A stretch of DNA of 64,000 nt, from the NCBI GenBank assembly GCA_029216955.1, contig JANAVB010003400.1, positions 17,935,451 through 17,999,450 on the forward strand, in the 5' to 3' direction. Shown here piece after piece: positions 23,971-36,233 of this stretch (position 1 is its first letter; the number at the start of each line of letters is the position of its first letter). The notes beneath the pieces were generated by a model, which saw nothing but the letters and a program-made list of their open reading frames with translations, was not told the DNA's origin and searched no databases. This DNA is from Iris pallida. Lineage: Eukaryota; Streptophyta; Magnoliopsida; Asparagales; Iridaceae. The translations under genes were made by a program, and so were the position numbers.

Positions 23971-24929
23971 TGATCTTCTATAGTCCTGTATATTGATATT
24001 TTATTAGATATTTAACGTCCATTTTATATCCTTACGCCTTTTGTTATGAACTTGATAATCACGAATTTACTTAATATGTTTGGAATTGATAATTGAGCAT
24101 GACGTGATAGTGACCCGTAGTGGTGCACTCCTGACATAATAACCGGACATGACCTGATAGTGGCCCGTCGTGGTGCACTCCTGACAAAGTACACTTGGCA
24201 CGATAACCTGACATGATTATTTCGAATAGCTGTTGCGACGGCTACCTGACATGACGTGACCTGTTTAATTAATCATGACACCGTGGGCGATTGTGCTTGT
24301 ACAAATAATCCAGTCCTGTCTTGCAGCATGTCTAGGAGGGGACTCCTGAGTACCACGGTCAGGAGTACCTACTGAAATGGACTAAGGTTAATAATTAGTA
24401 TAATTCACTAGTCATGAAGAGATGTTCCCCAGTTACAGGCGATCCCGTTATCCCGACCGCAAATGCTTGGACTTGTAGCCTGCCGACGAGTAGGGCACAT
24501 TTCCAGCCCACTGTTATGTGGGGCACTCTTGATTGTCACTTTAAATGATTGAACTCTATTGTCACTCTAATGCGTTGTACTCTCTAGATTGTCACTATAA
24601 TGATTGCCTGGATAACCTGGATAGCTGCAGGGCCTGTGACTACTTGGAGCATCTCATTGCATCTTGCTAGTAACTAGGATTGTGATAACCCTAGTTAGTT
24701 AATGTAGAAAGCCGTAGGCAATGATTGGCCGTGATTGACTGGATGGAGTCTAGTCCAGTATGGTATTGGCTAGAATTGATTGATTGCAAGATTGTACCAG
24801 AATGATTGAATTATTGTCACTCCAGATTGTCACTATAATGATTGTCACTCCAGATTGTTACTTGACCTGATTTCTTATATTTATCTTGCCGATAAATGGT
24901 GAGAGAAACCAAGTTCCGTTCAGACGAAG

Positions 24930-24970
24930 GGTTACAACCCCGGTCCTTGTTTGGTTTACGGGTTGTAACC
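24930..24970. other. Conserved stem-loop in element B 3' LTR
   Basis: 11-base arms GGTTACAACCC and GGGTTGTAACC with a 19-base loop, as in the 5' LTR. Confidence 0.8.
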
Positions 24971-25748
24971 TAGCTATCTGAATAGTCCCATGGTTATCTC
25001 ATCGTATATCATCCTGGCATGCTTTTCCATATGTCCTGCCTTTTAGTGATTCTATGCAAGATTGTCTTTTATAATTACCTACCATGCTTTTTCTTAAATT
25101 ACTGTCTCTTATTATGTAATTATATTATTGTGCTAATTTGCTGGCTTTAGTTCTTAAGTGAAGCCTCCTTTGTGGCACTTGCTCTTTCTGGGGTCTGACC
25201 CAGCTGGTTTTGTATGGCCAGATACCGGAGCAGCACCAAAGGATCTCCCTGCATTTCAGCCCGATGGTGGTCACCAGGCGTAACCAGGGCATCGAGTGGG
25301 TTTCTTTTTGTTCTCCCACTGTAATATTGTAAATTATTCTTTTGAGGCGTTTAGCCTACGAGCAAGTGTTAGCTCGATTGTACTTACTTACTGTCTGCCT
25401 ACGGGCTGTAACATGATTGACAAGCCCCGGGGGTTGATCATGTATGACTGAACTCTTGCTAGTCCTCACATTTTGTAACGACTAGCTTCATGATCATCTG
25501 GATATGTAATGTTTGGGACGCCTTACAATTGTATATTTGGAGATCTGATATCTTGTGATTATTATTAGTTGGTTGAGATTGAGACAATAGGCTATTTTAT
25601 GACCTTAAGAGACTGATGGATTGTAGTGAAACCCTCACATATCTAGACAGCCGTGACCGTATAGCGGGGTGGATTCCATTCCGTTATAAGTAGCTGGCTA
25701 TGTCTGCCCCCGCTCTCCAGTATTCTGGTTCTGGGGCGTGACAGTCCT

Positions 25749-26633
25749 GACAGTTAGGGACACAGGAGTCCATGTGTCGGGTTGATTTACGACACGCACG
25801 ACACGTGTTTGCCGTGTCCGCACTTACCATTAGGGTTGTCGTGTGTAGGCGAGTCCTGTGTATGAGAACGAGACACAACAGGACACGGGGGGGGGGGGGG
25901 GGGGGGGGTAGATGACACGTACGTGTCCAAGTCGGGGCTGCTGTCGGGGTGGCGACTGGGCGGAGGAGATGCCGTGGTCGGGGCGCCTTGGTGGCGCTGG
26001 GCTCCTCTCGTCGGGGCGAACCGAATGGTGGTGGTGGCGCTCGACGACGATGGTCGGTGAGGCGGGGGTAGGGTACACCGGAGTTAGGGTTCAGGCGGGA
26101 TGTAAATGAGGAAGACGGGGGGCTGCGGTGGCTGTGGTGGGTCGAAGTGGGGGTGGTCGAGCTGAGGGGGGTGAGGGGGTTTAAATAGGGGGCTGAGGCG
26201 GTCGGGGGGCAGCCGGAAATGGCGGGGGCAGGCCGCGCTGGCGGTCGTCGGTCAGCGGAGTGGGTGAGGGGAGAGAGAGAGTTCGGGGGGGGAGGGGGGA
26301 GGGTGACTGCGATTTAGCATTAGGGTCCTCCTAGATTTAGGATTTACAGTTAGGTCCTCCCAGCTTTAAATGCAAATTAGAATTTGCATTCCGTTGCTAA
26401 AACAAATAATTAATTACAAACTGACTACAAAACAATTTAGAAAATTACAAACAGATATTAAAACAATTTAGAAAATTGCAAATTGATATTTTTGATATAC
26501 AAAACTCATTTAAAATTTATTTAAAAATTCTAGAAAAATGCCTAAAAATCTAAATGATTATTTTAAGGCTAAAATTGACACTAAAAATTAATTAGCACTA
26601 ATTAAAATAAATTTTGAAAAACAGGGGCTTACA
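25749..26633 (-). repeat. Element A 5' LTR, piece 2 (promoter end)
   Basis: Resumes A's LTR after the GTCCT duplication. It contains a run of about 22 G at 25888-25909, much shorter in the other LTR, the GC-rich block and the TATA-like box at 26180-26189. Confidence 0.94.
26180..26189 (-). promoter_or_regulatory. TATA-like box of element A 5' LTR
   Basis: CCTATTTAAA on the minus strand, conserved with 10010-10019. This LTR end is upstream of A's gag. Confidence 0.45.
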
Positions 26634-26638
26634 GCATG

Positions 26639-26959
26639 GCCCATGCCGCATGGACTTAGACGCATGGCCTTTACCTGCATGATTCAAGTTGACTCGAGCC
26701 GCATGAACCCGATTCTCCTGCCGCATGTTCCCTAGCCGCATGAGCCTGCTGTCCTTAACCACATGCGCCCTTTTCCTCCGGCCGCATGAGCCTATCCCCT
26801 TCTTGCCGCATGGCTTCCTCTAGCCGAGCCGCATGGCTTTGCTCGACTTAGCCGCATGGCTATCCCTAACTATTGTCGCATGAGCTCGTCACCCCTGCCG
26901 CATAAGCCCGTCACTCTTAGCCGCATTCGCCCTTTTCCCCTACCGCATGAGCCCTTAAC
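26639..26959 (+). repeat. Element C 5' LTR, piece 2 (GCCGCATG minisatellite)
   Basis: Continues C's LTR after element A and matches about 47585-47945. Almost the whole piece is GCCGCATG words spaced some 15-35 bases apart. It ends at the TTAAC duplication used by solo LTR F. Confidence 0.92.
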
Positions 26960-27741
26960 TGTAACGCCCCATAACCAGAATACTGGAGAGCGGGGGCGTA
27001 CATAGCCAGCTACGTATATAGAAGTGCAACCCACCTCGCTATACGGTCACGGCTGTCTAGATACATGAGGGTTTAACTACAAGCCATCAGTCTCCTATGG
27101 TCATAAACAAGCCTATTGTCTCAATCTCAAGCAAGTAATAACAGTTACAAGATGCCAAAGCAACAAATATACAATAGTAAGACGTCCCATACATTACATA
27201 TTCGGATGATCATGAAGCTAGTCGTACAAAATGTCAAGACTAGCAAGAGTTCTGGTCATACATGATCAACCCTAGGATTTATCAATCATGTTACAGCCCG
27301 TAGGCAGACAGTAATTAAAGGTGCAACCGAGCTAACACGTGCTCGTCGGCTAAACGCCTCAAAAGAATAATTTTACAATAAAGTGGGAGGACAAAAAGAA
27401 ATCCCCTCGTTGCCAGGGTTACGCCAGGTGGTCACCATCTGGCTGGAAGGTAGGTAGATCCTCTGGTGCTGCTCTAATATCTGGCCACACAAAACCAGCT
27501 GGGTCAGACCCCAGAAAGAGCAAGTACCACAAAGGAGGCTTCACTTAGAAACTAAAACCAGCATACCACAAATGAATATTAAAGATAGTAAATAAGAAAT
27601 AGTAATAACAGGTACAACAATAATAAATTGAGTACGAGGAAACCATTCAAGTAGCCAGATTGCAACCCTTAAACCAAACAAGGACCAGGGTTGCAGTCCT
27701 TCACCTGAATGGGATCCCGTCTCAAATACTGCTGATAGGGT

Positions 27742-28090
27742 AATAAGACAATAAACGAAGAGAAGACACAGAACTGCTCCGGGAACCAGGTTACAACCCT
27801 TAAACCAAATAAGGACCGGGGTTGTAACCCTTCGCCTGAACAGAGCTGGTCCCCTGATCTTTATTGTTAAGGCCAGTATAGATAATCATGCTATTGAAGT
27901 AAAATAAAACATGACGAGATGGCATGGGGAGCAATAAGACAATAAACGAAGAGAGGACACAGAACTGCTCCGGGAGCCAGGTTACAACCCTTAAACCAAA
28001 CAAGGACCGGGGTTGTAACCCTTCGCCTGAACAAAACTGGTCCCCTGATCATTATTGTTAAGGCAAGCATAAATAATCATGTCTTGTCAT
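27742..28090. repeat. 191-bp tandem duplication in solo LTR F
   Basis: AATAAGACAATAAACGAAGA occurs at 27742 and 27933, a period of 191. Each copy contains the GGTTACAACCC/GGGTTGTAACC stem-loop. A more diverged third stem-loop-like copy precedes them at about 27660-27715. Confidence 0.88.
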
Positions 28091-28809
28091 AACCTTGCAC
28101 AGGATCAGGACAAGTCGAAGCTGGGCTAGACTTCATTCAATCAATCACGGCCAAGCAAATAGTACGACTTGATACTTTAACTAACTAGGGTTATCACAGG
28201 CCTAGTTACTAGTAAGATGCAACGAGATTATCCCAACAGCCACAAGCCCTGCAGACCATCCGGTTATCCAGGTCGAATGTCCGTTTATGAAGAATGCAAC
28301 ACGTGACGGTGTGCTGGAAATGTGCCCTACTCGTCGGTAGGCTACAAGTCCACTTAATGCGCCCAGATAACGGGATTGCCTGTAGCTGGAAATCTCTTCA
28401 TGTCTACTGAATCATTCTAGTTAATTAGCCTTAGTCAATTTCAGTATGTACCCCTGACCGTGGTACTCAGGGATCCCCATCTAGGCATGATGCAAGACGG
28501 TACCAGTTTATTTGTACAAACAAAATCGCTCACGGTGTCCAGGTCATTCCTACTTGTCATGTCAGGCTAGCTGTCGTAACAACATGTCGAGATATATCAT
28601 GTCAGTTTACTTGTCAAGAGTGCGCCACAGCGGGCCACTATCGTGTTCTATTCTTACATTATCATGAATGAGAAAAACTTACATAAAATAACTAGTGACA
28701 TATTCTTGAAGCTAAGGAAAAGATCTACAACTTTCATGTTTTGAGTTTTTCAAGATTCTAGCTACAAAACAACTTAAATAGGCAAAACAGTGAAATAGAG
28801 CAATTCCGG

Positions 28810-29135
28810 CCCATGGAATTCCTGCACAATCGGCGCGTGGGAATTCCTGCACATCGGCGCGTGGGATTCCTGCACATCGGCGTATGGGATTCCTGCACAA
28901 TCGGCGTGTGGAAATTCCTGCACAATCGGCGCGTGGGAATTCCTGCGCATCGGCGCGTGGGAATTCCTGTACATCGGCGCGTGGGAATTCCTGCACATCG
29001 GCGCGTGGGAATTACTGCGCATCGACGCATAGGAATTCCTGCACAATCGGCGCGTGGGAATTCTTGCACATCGGCGCGTGGAAATTCCTGCACAATCGGT
29101 GCGTAGGAATTCCTGCACATCGGCGCGTGGGAAAC
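28810..29135. repeat. GGAATTCC/CGGCGCGTG minisatellite in solo LTR F
   Basis: About 12 units of roughly 26-29 bp built from TCGGCGCGTGGGAATTCCTG plus CACA. The unit contains the palindrome GGAATTCC and CpG-rich CGGCGCG. Long open frames here on both strands are repeat artefacts. Confidence 0.93.
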
Positions 29136-29885
29136 TCACGTTGCGTCTTCAGTACATGCGCGTAGGGAACCTATGCGCATGACACGCTAGGAGTTAAGGG
29201 ATGCATTGCCGGGACTTCACAGCGCATGGCCTCCCGGTGCATGGCCTCCCGGGCGCATGGGGGGTCATCGTCCCCAAACAGCAAGTTCAGCCAAGAAAGT
29301 TTCAAAAACTTGCCATGGCCATAACTTCCTCATCCGAAGTCGAAATCAAGCGAAACAAAAGCCAAAACTGCATGAAATTGAATTTTCTACAACATAGAAC
29401 CATTAGTTTTCGAAAATAATCAAGTTTTAGAGATCAAAACCAAGAAAACCGAAAAGTTACAAACTTAGATCTACAAGAATCCATCCATCAAATCCAAAAA
29501 TGTCAAGTTCTAAAGAGGCTTAGAATCAAGTGAGGAAGAGAATGGAATAATAAAACTTGAGAACCATCATGAAGAAAGTTTGCACTTGCCTAAGCTCTCT
29601 CTCTCTCTCTCCCTCCTGGTGGTTGAAGAAGTAATGGTGGAGAAGAAGAAGTAAATGAAGAGAGAGAATGAGGGAATGGGTTAATAAATGATGATGGTGG
29701 TGGTAGGTAGGGGTTCTTCCCTTGGTTCATGATGAACCAAGGCAACCTAAGCCTAGCCGAACCAACCCAAAATAGACCAAGCCATGTAATGCCAAGGTAA
29801 GCCAAGCAAGGAATCATGCAATACAAGATAAAATACGTACACGTATTTTAAAATACGTAATACGAACTATAGGCATTACATTAAC

Positions 29886-31513
29886 CCCTGGCCCCTTTCA
29901 TGCGCCCTTTACCCCCCGGCCGCATGAGCCTCCGAGTCGCATGAGCCCGTCCCGCTTAGCCGCATGGCTTCTTCCATAGCCGTGCACTCCTTTTACCCTG
30001 TTGAGTTGCTACATTTATGCTTTTATCTTTTGACCCTCTGTGTAACTTGGGTCCCTTGATAGATTGCTTGTACCATGTAAATTTTGCACACATACCATGA
30101 ACACGACAGTGACCCGTAGTGGTGCACTCTTGACAAGTAACATGACATGATAGTGGCCCGTCGAGGCGCACTCTTGATAAGTAAACCTGACATGATATAT
30201 CTCGATATGCTGTTGTGACGGCTAGCATGACATGACAAGAATGAATGGCCTGGACATCGTGGACGATTGTGTTTGTACCAATGAACCGGTATTGTCTTGC
30301 ATCATGTCTAGGACAGGGACCCCTGAGTACAACGGTCACGGGTACCTACTGAAATTGACTAAGGCTAATAACTAGAATAATCCAGTAGTCATGAAAAGAT
30401 TTCCCAGCTACAGGCAATCTCGTTATCTGGGCGCACAAATGGACTTGTAGCCTGCCGACGAGTAGGGCACAGTTTCAGCACACTGTCATGTGTTGCACGC
30501 TTCATGAACGGATATTCGACCTAGATAACCTGGATGGTCTGCAGGGCTTGTGGCTGTTGGAATAATCTCATTGCATCTTGCTAGTAACTAGGCCTGTGAT
30601 AACCCTAGTTAGTTAAGTATCAAGTCGTACTTATTGCTTGGCCGTGATTGATTGGATGGAGTCTAGTCCAGTCTAGTCTTGTCATGATCCTGTACAAGAT
30701 TGTTACATGATCTGAATGCTTGTGTTTTACCTTATCGATAAATGGTGGAAAACCAAGTTCCGTTCAGATGAAAGGTTATAACCCCGGTCCTTGTTTGGTT
30801 TACGGGTTGTAACTCGGTTATCTGAATAGTTCCATGGTTATCTTATCGTATATCATTATAATTTTCTATATTTCAAGTCTTTTATTATAATTATATTCTT
30901 GTGCTAATTGCTGGTTTTAGTTCTTAAGTGAAGCCTCCTTTGTGTCACTTGCTCTTTCTGGGATCTGACCCAGCTGGTTTTGCATGGCCAGATACCGGAG
31001 CAGCTCCAGAGGATCTTCCCACCTTCCAGCCAGATGGTGACCACCAGGCATAACCCTGGCAACGAGTGGATTTTATTTTTGGCTCTCCCACTCTATTGCA
31101 AAATTATTCTTTTGAGGCGTTTAGCTGACGTGCACGTGTTAGCTCGATTGCACTTTACTTACTGTTTGCCTACGAGCTGTAATATGATTGACAAATCCTA
31201 TGGTTGATTATGTATGACTAAAACTCTTGCTAGTCTTCACATTTTGTATGACTAGCTTCATGATCATCCAAATATGTAATGTACAGGACGCCTTACTATT
31301 GTATATTTGGTGGTCTGACATCTTGTAACTGTTATTACTTGCTTGAGATTGAGACAATAGGCTTGTTCATGACCATAAGAGACTGATGGCTTGTAGTTAA
31401 ACCCTCATGTATCTAGACAGCCGTGACCGTATAGCGAGGTGGGTGGCACTTTAATATACGTAGCTGGCTATGTTCGCCCCCGCTCTCCAGTATTCTGGTT
31501 CTGGGGTGTTACA
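29886..31513 (+). repeat. Element C 5' LTR, piece 3 (U5 side)
   Basis: Continues C's LTR after solo LTR F and matches about 47951-49581. It ends GGGGTGTTACA at 31513, abutting the internal region. Confidence 0.93.
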
Positions 31514-31522
31514 TGGTTTAAG

Positions 31523-31540
31523 TGGTGGCCCATGCAGGTC
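31523..31540 (+). other. Candidate primer-binding motif of element C
   Basis: TGGTGGCCCATGCAGGTC begins 9 bases after the 5' LTR end at 31513. It is identical to element B's motif. Confidence 0.4.
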
Positions 31541-31734
31541 TTGTAAATCAAGATATGTGAGGGTTTACTGAATAGATGTCTCAATCATCACTCGCCCTTG
31601 ATCTCTGCTCGTACCCTCTAAATTCCTGAATTTTTGACCTAATCACATGCTTGTATCTTTGATCTATCCTGGTCCTTCCTTATTGTTCCCTATTTTTCAA
31701 GAGCCACCAGTTTAGCCAGTCCAGCCTGCAGAGC

Positions 31735-32720
31735 CTGATAATGGCACCTTGGTGGGTCTCATCAGGACATTGCTAGCTTCTCAAGATCGTCGGGGCGACG
31801 TCCTGCACCAGGCAGTACAAGATGCTCTGAGCAGAGGTGGTCATCAAGGTAACAGTGCGGCCAACAGCTTAAAGCGCTTGAATCCTCCCTTCTTCGATGG
31901 TAGCGAAGATGCTATTGCTGCTGATGCATGGCTTCAGGACACTGAGGTTATTCTAGAAGCAGCCAGGACCCCAGAAAACGAGAAGGTGGCCATGGTGCGC
32001 CTACAGTTATTGGATCTTGCCGCAGCTGGTGGGTGGCACAGGCCGTTGGATTAGTGGCACCTATTGCCTGGGCAGTATTCCGAGAGAGATTCTAGACCAA
32101 GTACTTCGATGCTGTAGCTCGGTACGATCTACAGACGAGGTTCACCAATCTGAAGCAGATGGGCAGAATGGTCGACGGATATGCGGCCGAGTTTTCGAGA
32201 CTTAGTCGGTTTGCTCCCACCTTGGTGGCGACCGAGTTCGATAGGGCCCAGCGGTTCCAGCAGGGGCTCCATCTAGAGATTTTATTGGCAGTGGAGCATT
32301 TTGAACATCAAACTTTTGATGCGGTATTGAGAGCAGCTAGGAGGCACGAGTATACCTCCCAGAGGATCGTGGACAGGACAGGAGGTCGGAAGCGATCCCA
32401 CGGCCAGATGAACCAGTCTTCAGCAACAGCCCCGGCAGCTAGGGCTTTGACCATTGGAACCCCGAGGCGGGCGGCCTCAGTGACGTCAGTTCAACATTCA
32501 ACCCCGACGTATCCTCAACAACAGAAGTAGAAGCACTCTTCCGCAGTGGGATGTTCACATTGCGGGAAGCCAGGACATGTGGTGGCGCAGAATGTCGCAG
32601 AGCACAGGGCTTGTGCTTGGTTTGTGGAGCACCGGACCACAGGGTTGGGAACTGCCCGAATAGGGGGAGTTCGTCTTCTTTGAACTTTTCTAGTCCGTCG
32701 GTTAGGGGACCAGCCCCAGT
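31735..32720 (+). pseudogene. Element C gag (broken)
   Basis: Same family as the gag of E and B ([46 protein letters not shown]). Compared with E, the first part of gag is deleted between the leader and about 31702. A base is missing near 32022, TAG occurs at 32093-32095 and 32528-32530, and an extra two bases near 32584 disrupt the first zinc knuckle's frame. It cannot give a full-length capsid protein. Confidence 0.88.
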
Positions 32721-32859
32721 ATTATTCCCGCAGCAGCAGTACCCGTTGCCGAGGCCCTTGCCGCCTCAGACCCAAGCATTTCAGCAGCAGAACCCCCAGC
32801 AGTATACGCAAGCCCAAGCCCTGATTCAGAGCAGGCAGAAAGGTTTTCAGCATATGGGA

Positions 32860-33411
32860 CCCGCACCCAGAGGACATGGTCAGGCGATGGCGATGACCGT
32901 AGAAGAAGGATTGGCACCAGGTGAGGTAGTGGCAGGTACTATTCTCGTCAACTCCTTCCCAGCATCAGTATTGTTTGATTCTGGTGCATCGCATTCATTC
33001 ATGTCTGCACGATTCGCGACACGGATAGGACTGGAGCCCGAGTCATTATCAGTAAGGCTCAATATACTTACTGGTAACGGTCATGTGGGAGTAGATAGAG
33101 TATTTTCCTCGTGTCGGATCGTAGTTAGCGGTAGAGAGTTCCCCACTAGATTGATAGAGTTCCCAATGGCCGATTATGATGTGGTCTTAGGGATGGATTG
33201 GTTAAGGAACCAGTATGCTAGGATAGACTGCCATGTTGACAGGATTGTTTTTAGCATTCCAGGCGAGCCAGAGTTTTCCTTTTCCCGAGGCGAAGTTGAA
33301 CCTTCTCCTCCAGTATTGCGGATGGCAGTAGCAGCAGTGCAGTTACCCCCGATAGTCGAAGAGTTTCCAGATGTTTTCCCAGAAGAGCTTCTAGGAATGC
33401 CGCCAGAGTGA
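32860..33411 (+). pseudogene. Element C protease
   Basis: The open frame holds the retropepsin active site [10 protein letters not shown] (D-S-G codons 32978-32986) and [20 protein letters not shown], so the catalytic triad is intact, unlike in element A. The frame ends at a TGA (33409-33411) just before RT. The product cleaves the gag-pol polyprotein in intact relatives. Confidence 0.85.
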
Positions 33412-34280
33412 GAGGTCGACTTTACTATCGACTTGATCCCAGGGACATCTCCAGTGTCACAGAGAGTCTACAGGATGGCACCGTTAGAGTTAGAGATATT
33501 GTATAAGATGATCGAAGAACTCAGGACCAAGGGATTCATTCGTGCTAGTGGATCGCCTTGGGGAGCCCCGATGCTTCTTGTGAAAAAAGAAGGATGGTAC
33601 GTCCAAATTATATGTAGATTATCGTACCTTGAACTCAGTGACAATCAAGAACAGATACCCTCTTCCGAGGATAGATGACTTGTTTGATCAACTCAAGGGG
33701 GCAGCAGTATTCTCGAAGATTGATTTGCGGTCAGGATATCACCAGATCAGAGTCAGAGAGCAGGACATCCCGAAGACAGCTTTCAGATCTAGGTATGGGC
33801 ATTGAGAGTTCCTTGTTATGCCCTTTGGAGAAACCAATGCGCCGGCTGTATTCATGGACCTCATGAATCGTATCTTCATGCCATACTTGGATCAGTTCGT
33901 GATTGTGTTCCTAGACGACATCCTGATCTACAGCAAGAGTGAAGCGGAGCATGAGCAGCATCTCAGAGTGGTCCTCCAGATTCTCAGAGAGCATCAGTTG
34001 TATGCGAAGTTCAGTAAATGCGAGTTCTGGCTCGATCACATTTCATACTTGGGTCATATCATCACCAGAGGTGGAGTAGAAGTGGATCCCCAGAAGATAA
34101 TGGCTATAGAATCATGGCCAGTACCCTGTACAGTTGCAGAAGTTCACAGTTTTCTTGGCTTGGCCGGCTACTACCGGCGATTTGTTTCAGACTTTGCTCG
34201 AATTTCAACGCCATTGACCCAGTTGACCCGCAAGGATGTACAGTTTGCTTGGACAACAGTGTCAGGAATCTTTTGAGAAG
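33412..34280 (+). pseudogene. Element C reverse transcriptase
   Basis: RT motifs in broken frames: [19 protein letters not shown], then an extra A near 33588 shifts the frame; LRSGYHQ region near 33730; a TGA in place of a Trp codon at 33803-33805; [29 protein letters not shown] near 33915; [20 protein letters not shown] base loss near 34257 separates it from RNase H. Confidence 0.88.
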
Positions 34281-34712
34281 TTGAAGCGAGGTTTGATGAA
34301 GGCCTCCATTCTCACGCTTCCAGATGGGACTGAGAGATTCTCAGTGTATTGTGATGCTTCAGGCAGAGGTTTAGGATGTGTTTTGATGCAGCATGAAAAT
34401 GTAATAGCTTATGCGTCACGTCAACTTCGTGATCATGAAAGGAATTACCCAACCCATGACTTGGAGCTGGCAACAGTACTGTTTGCACTTAAGCTTTGGA
34501 GACACTACTTGTATGGAGATAGGATGGAGATTTTTACCGACCACAAGAGTCTGAAGTATGTGTTCACTCAGAAGGACCTTAACATGCGTCAGAGGAGATG
34601 GCTAGAGCTGCTTGTGGATTATGACATCAACCTGCAGTATCATCCTGGGAAGGCCAACGTTGTTGCAGATGCATTTAGCAGAAGAGCCGGAGTTTATTTT
34701 CTGACAGCGTAA
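34236..34712 (+). pseudogene. Element C RNase H
   Basis: Contains [57 protein letters not shown] and [17 protein letters not shown]. The block is complete but out of frame with RT, and it stops with TAA at 34710-34712. Confidence 0.87.
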
Positions 34713-34715
34713 CCA

Positions 34716-36233
34716 GTGTTATTAGCAGATCTTCAGAAGATGGGTATAGAAGTTGTCCTTCCTACAAATGTGGCATTGATGGCCAGCCTACAAGTTCAGT
34801 CCACTATAGTCGAGAGGATCCAGATGGCGCAGTCAACTGGTTTCAAGCTTCAGCGGCTCAGAGCAGAATGTGTGGCAGGACGAAGACCAGAGTTATGTAT
34901 CCATGAGGATGGTACACTTTGATATGGGAGGCGTCTTTGTGTACCCAGTGGAGATATCAGACATGAGATAATGGCATAAGCTCACAGTTCTCAGTATTCG
35001 ATTCATCTGGGCGGTACGAAGATGTACCGTGATATCCGTCAGCACTTTTGGTGGAATGGCATAAAGAGGGAGATAGCCCGGTTTGTCTCTCGGTGTTTGG
35101 TTTGCCAACAAGTTAAAGCTGAACATCAGAGGCCAGCTGGACTTCTTCAGCCCTTGCCGATTTCAGAATAGAAATGGGAGCATATAACCATGAATTTCCT
35201 GACTGGATTACCTAGGTCCCCGGCCGGTAGAGAAGCTATTTGGGTTATTATAGATACGCTCACGAAGGTGGCTTACTTTCTCCAGTTTAGAGTTGGTCAG
35301 TCGACGGCTCAGCTAGCAGAGATGTACCTCAGGCAGATCGTCAGATTTCACAGTGTACCAGTCAGTATCACCTCGGACAGAGATTCAAGATTTATGTCGT
35401 ACTTTTGGCGCAGTCTGCAAGAGAGTTTGGAAACTTACCTCCAGTTCAGCTCAGCTTATCATCCGCAGACAGATGGTCAATCAGAGCGTACCATACGAAC
35501 CTGGGAAGATATGTTGAGATCTTGTACACTCGACTTCGGTGGTTCGTGGGAAGATCACTTGCACCTGGTGGAGTTCTCGTACAACAACAGTTTCCAAGCC
35601 AGTATCGAGATGGCACCGTTCGAGGCACTGTATGGTAGGAAGTGCAGATCCCCGTTAGCATAGGACGATGTTGGAGAGAGGCAGATGCTCGGTCCGAAAA
35701 TGATTACTCAGACAGTTGAGATGGTCAGAAGAGTCAGAGATCATCTTCGCGTCGCACAAGATCGCCAGCGCCATTGGACCGATTCCCATCGGCGCCCCCT
35801 TGAATTTTCTGTCGACGACCATGTATTCCTTAGGATCTCGCCTAACCGTGGCGTCATTCGTTTCGGCGTACGGGGAAAGCTTAGTCCTAGGTATATAGGG
35901 TCGTTCGACATTTTGGAGCGAGTAGGTGATGTGTCCTATCCTCTCGCTCTCCCGCCGTCGTTACGTGAGGTGCATGATGTCTTCCATGTATCCCAATTAT
36001 GACGGTATATCCCGGATCTGAGTCATGTCCTAGATCATTCGGAATTGGTTATTGGTACCAACCTTTCGTATGAGGAGAGGCCCGTATCCATATTGGACCA
36101 AAGAGAGAAGATACTCAAGAACAGGACTATCAAGTTAGTCCTTGTTGCTTGGGGTCATCACTCCTTGGGTGAGTCAACGTGGGAGCGTGAGGATGATATC
36201 CGATCGCGATATCCCGACCTGTTTGACTCGTAA
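34716..36233 (+). pseudogene. Element C integrase and chromodomain-like tail
   Basis: The HHCC module, DDE core ([26 protein letters not shown]), GPF-like module and tail ([35 protein letters not shown]) can be followed. They are broken by stops at 34920-34922, about 34977, about 35169, 35661-35663 and 36000-36002. The first catalytic Asp is replaced by Asn (MNF in place of MDF). Most of these stops look like C-to-T or G-to-A changes relative to element E. Confidence 0.87.

Larger units (their letters stand above)
17995..25743 (+). mobile_element. Element B: gag-only deletion derivative of a Ty3/gypsy element, inserted in A
   Basis: Starts TGTAATGTCCC at 17995 and ends GGGGCGTGACA at 25743. 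The flanks are GTCCT duplicated (17990-17994 and 25744-25748), and A's LTR resumes precisely. LTRs are 17995-20903 (2909 bp) and 22844-25743 (2900 bp). The internal region is only 1940 bp: leader, intact gag, then a jump into the far end of integrase. Protease, RT, RNase H and the integrase core are absent, so B must rely on relatives such as E for mobility. The insertion is younger than A. Confidence 0.95.
22844..25743 (+). repeat. Element B 3' LTR
   Basis: Same structure as the 5' LTR with few substitutions. It differs in the minisatellite (23575-23970), where part of the array is replaced by a copy of the unique sequence that follows the array. Confidence 0.95.
26960..29880 (-). mobile_element. 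Solo LTR F inserted in the C 5' LTR
   Basis: Runs from TGTAACGCCCC at 26960 to GGCATTACA at 29880 with exact TTAAC duplications (26955-26959 and 29881-29885). No internal region is present, so it is the product of LTR-LTR recombination. On the minus strand it shows the standard layout of this LTR group: ACGT-rich start, CTTGGTTCAT palindrome, CT-rich leader, minisatellite (28810-29135), tandemly repeated stem-loop region (27742-28090) and conserved U5 end. Confidence 0.93.

Noticed and set aside
26639..26955. Regularly spaced GCCGCATG considered as a CRISPR array
   Set aside because: Repeat is only 8 bp, spacing is irregular, and the piece lies in a plant LTR with a matching copy at 47540-48030.
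28712..29165. Long open frames on both strands with repeated NSHAPM and GIPAHRR motifs
   Set aside because: Artefact of the minisatellite in solo LTR F.
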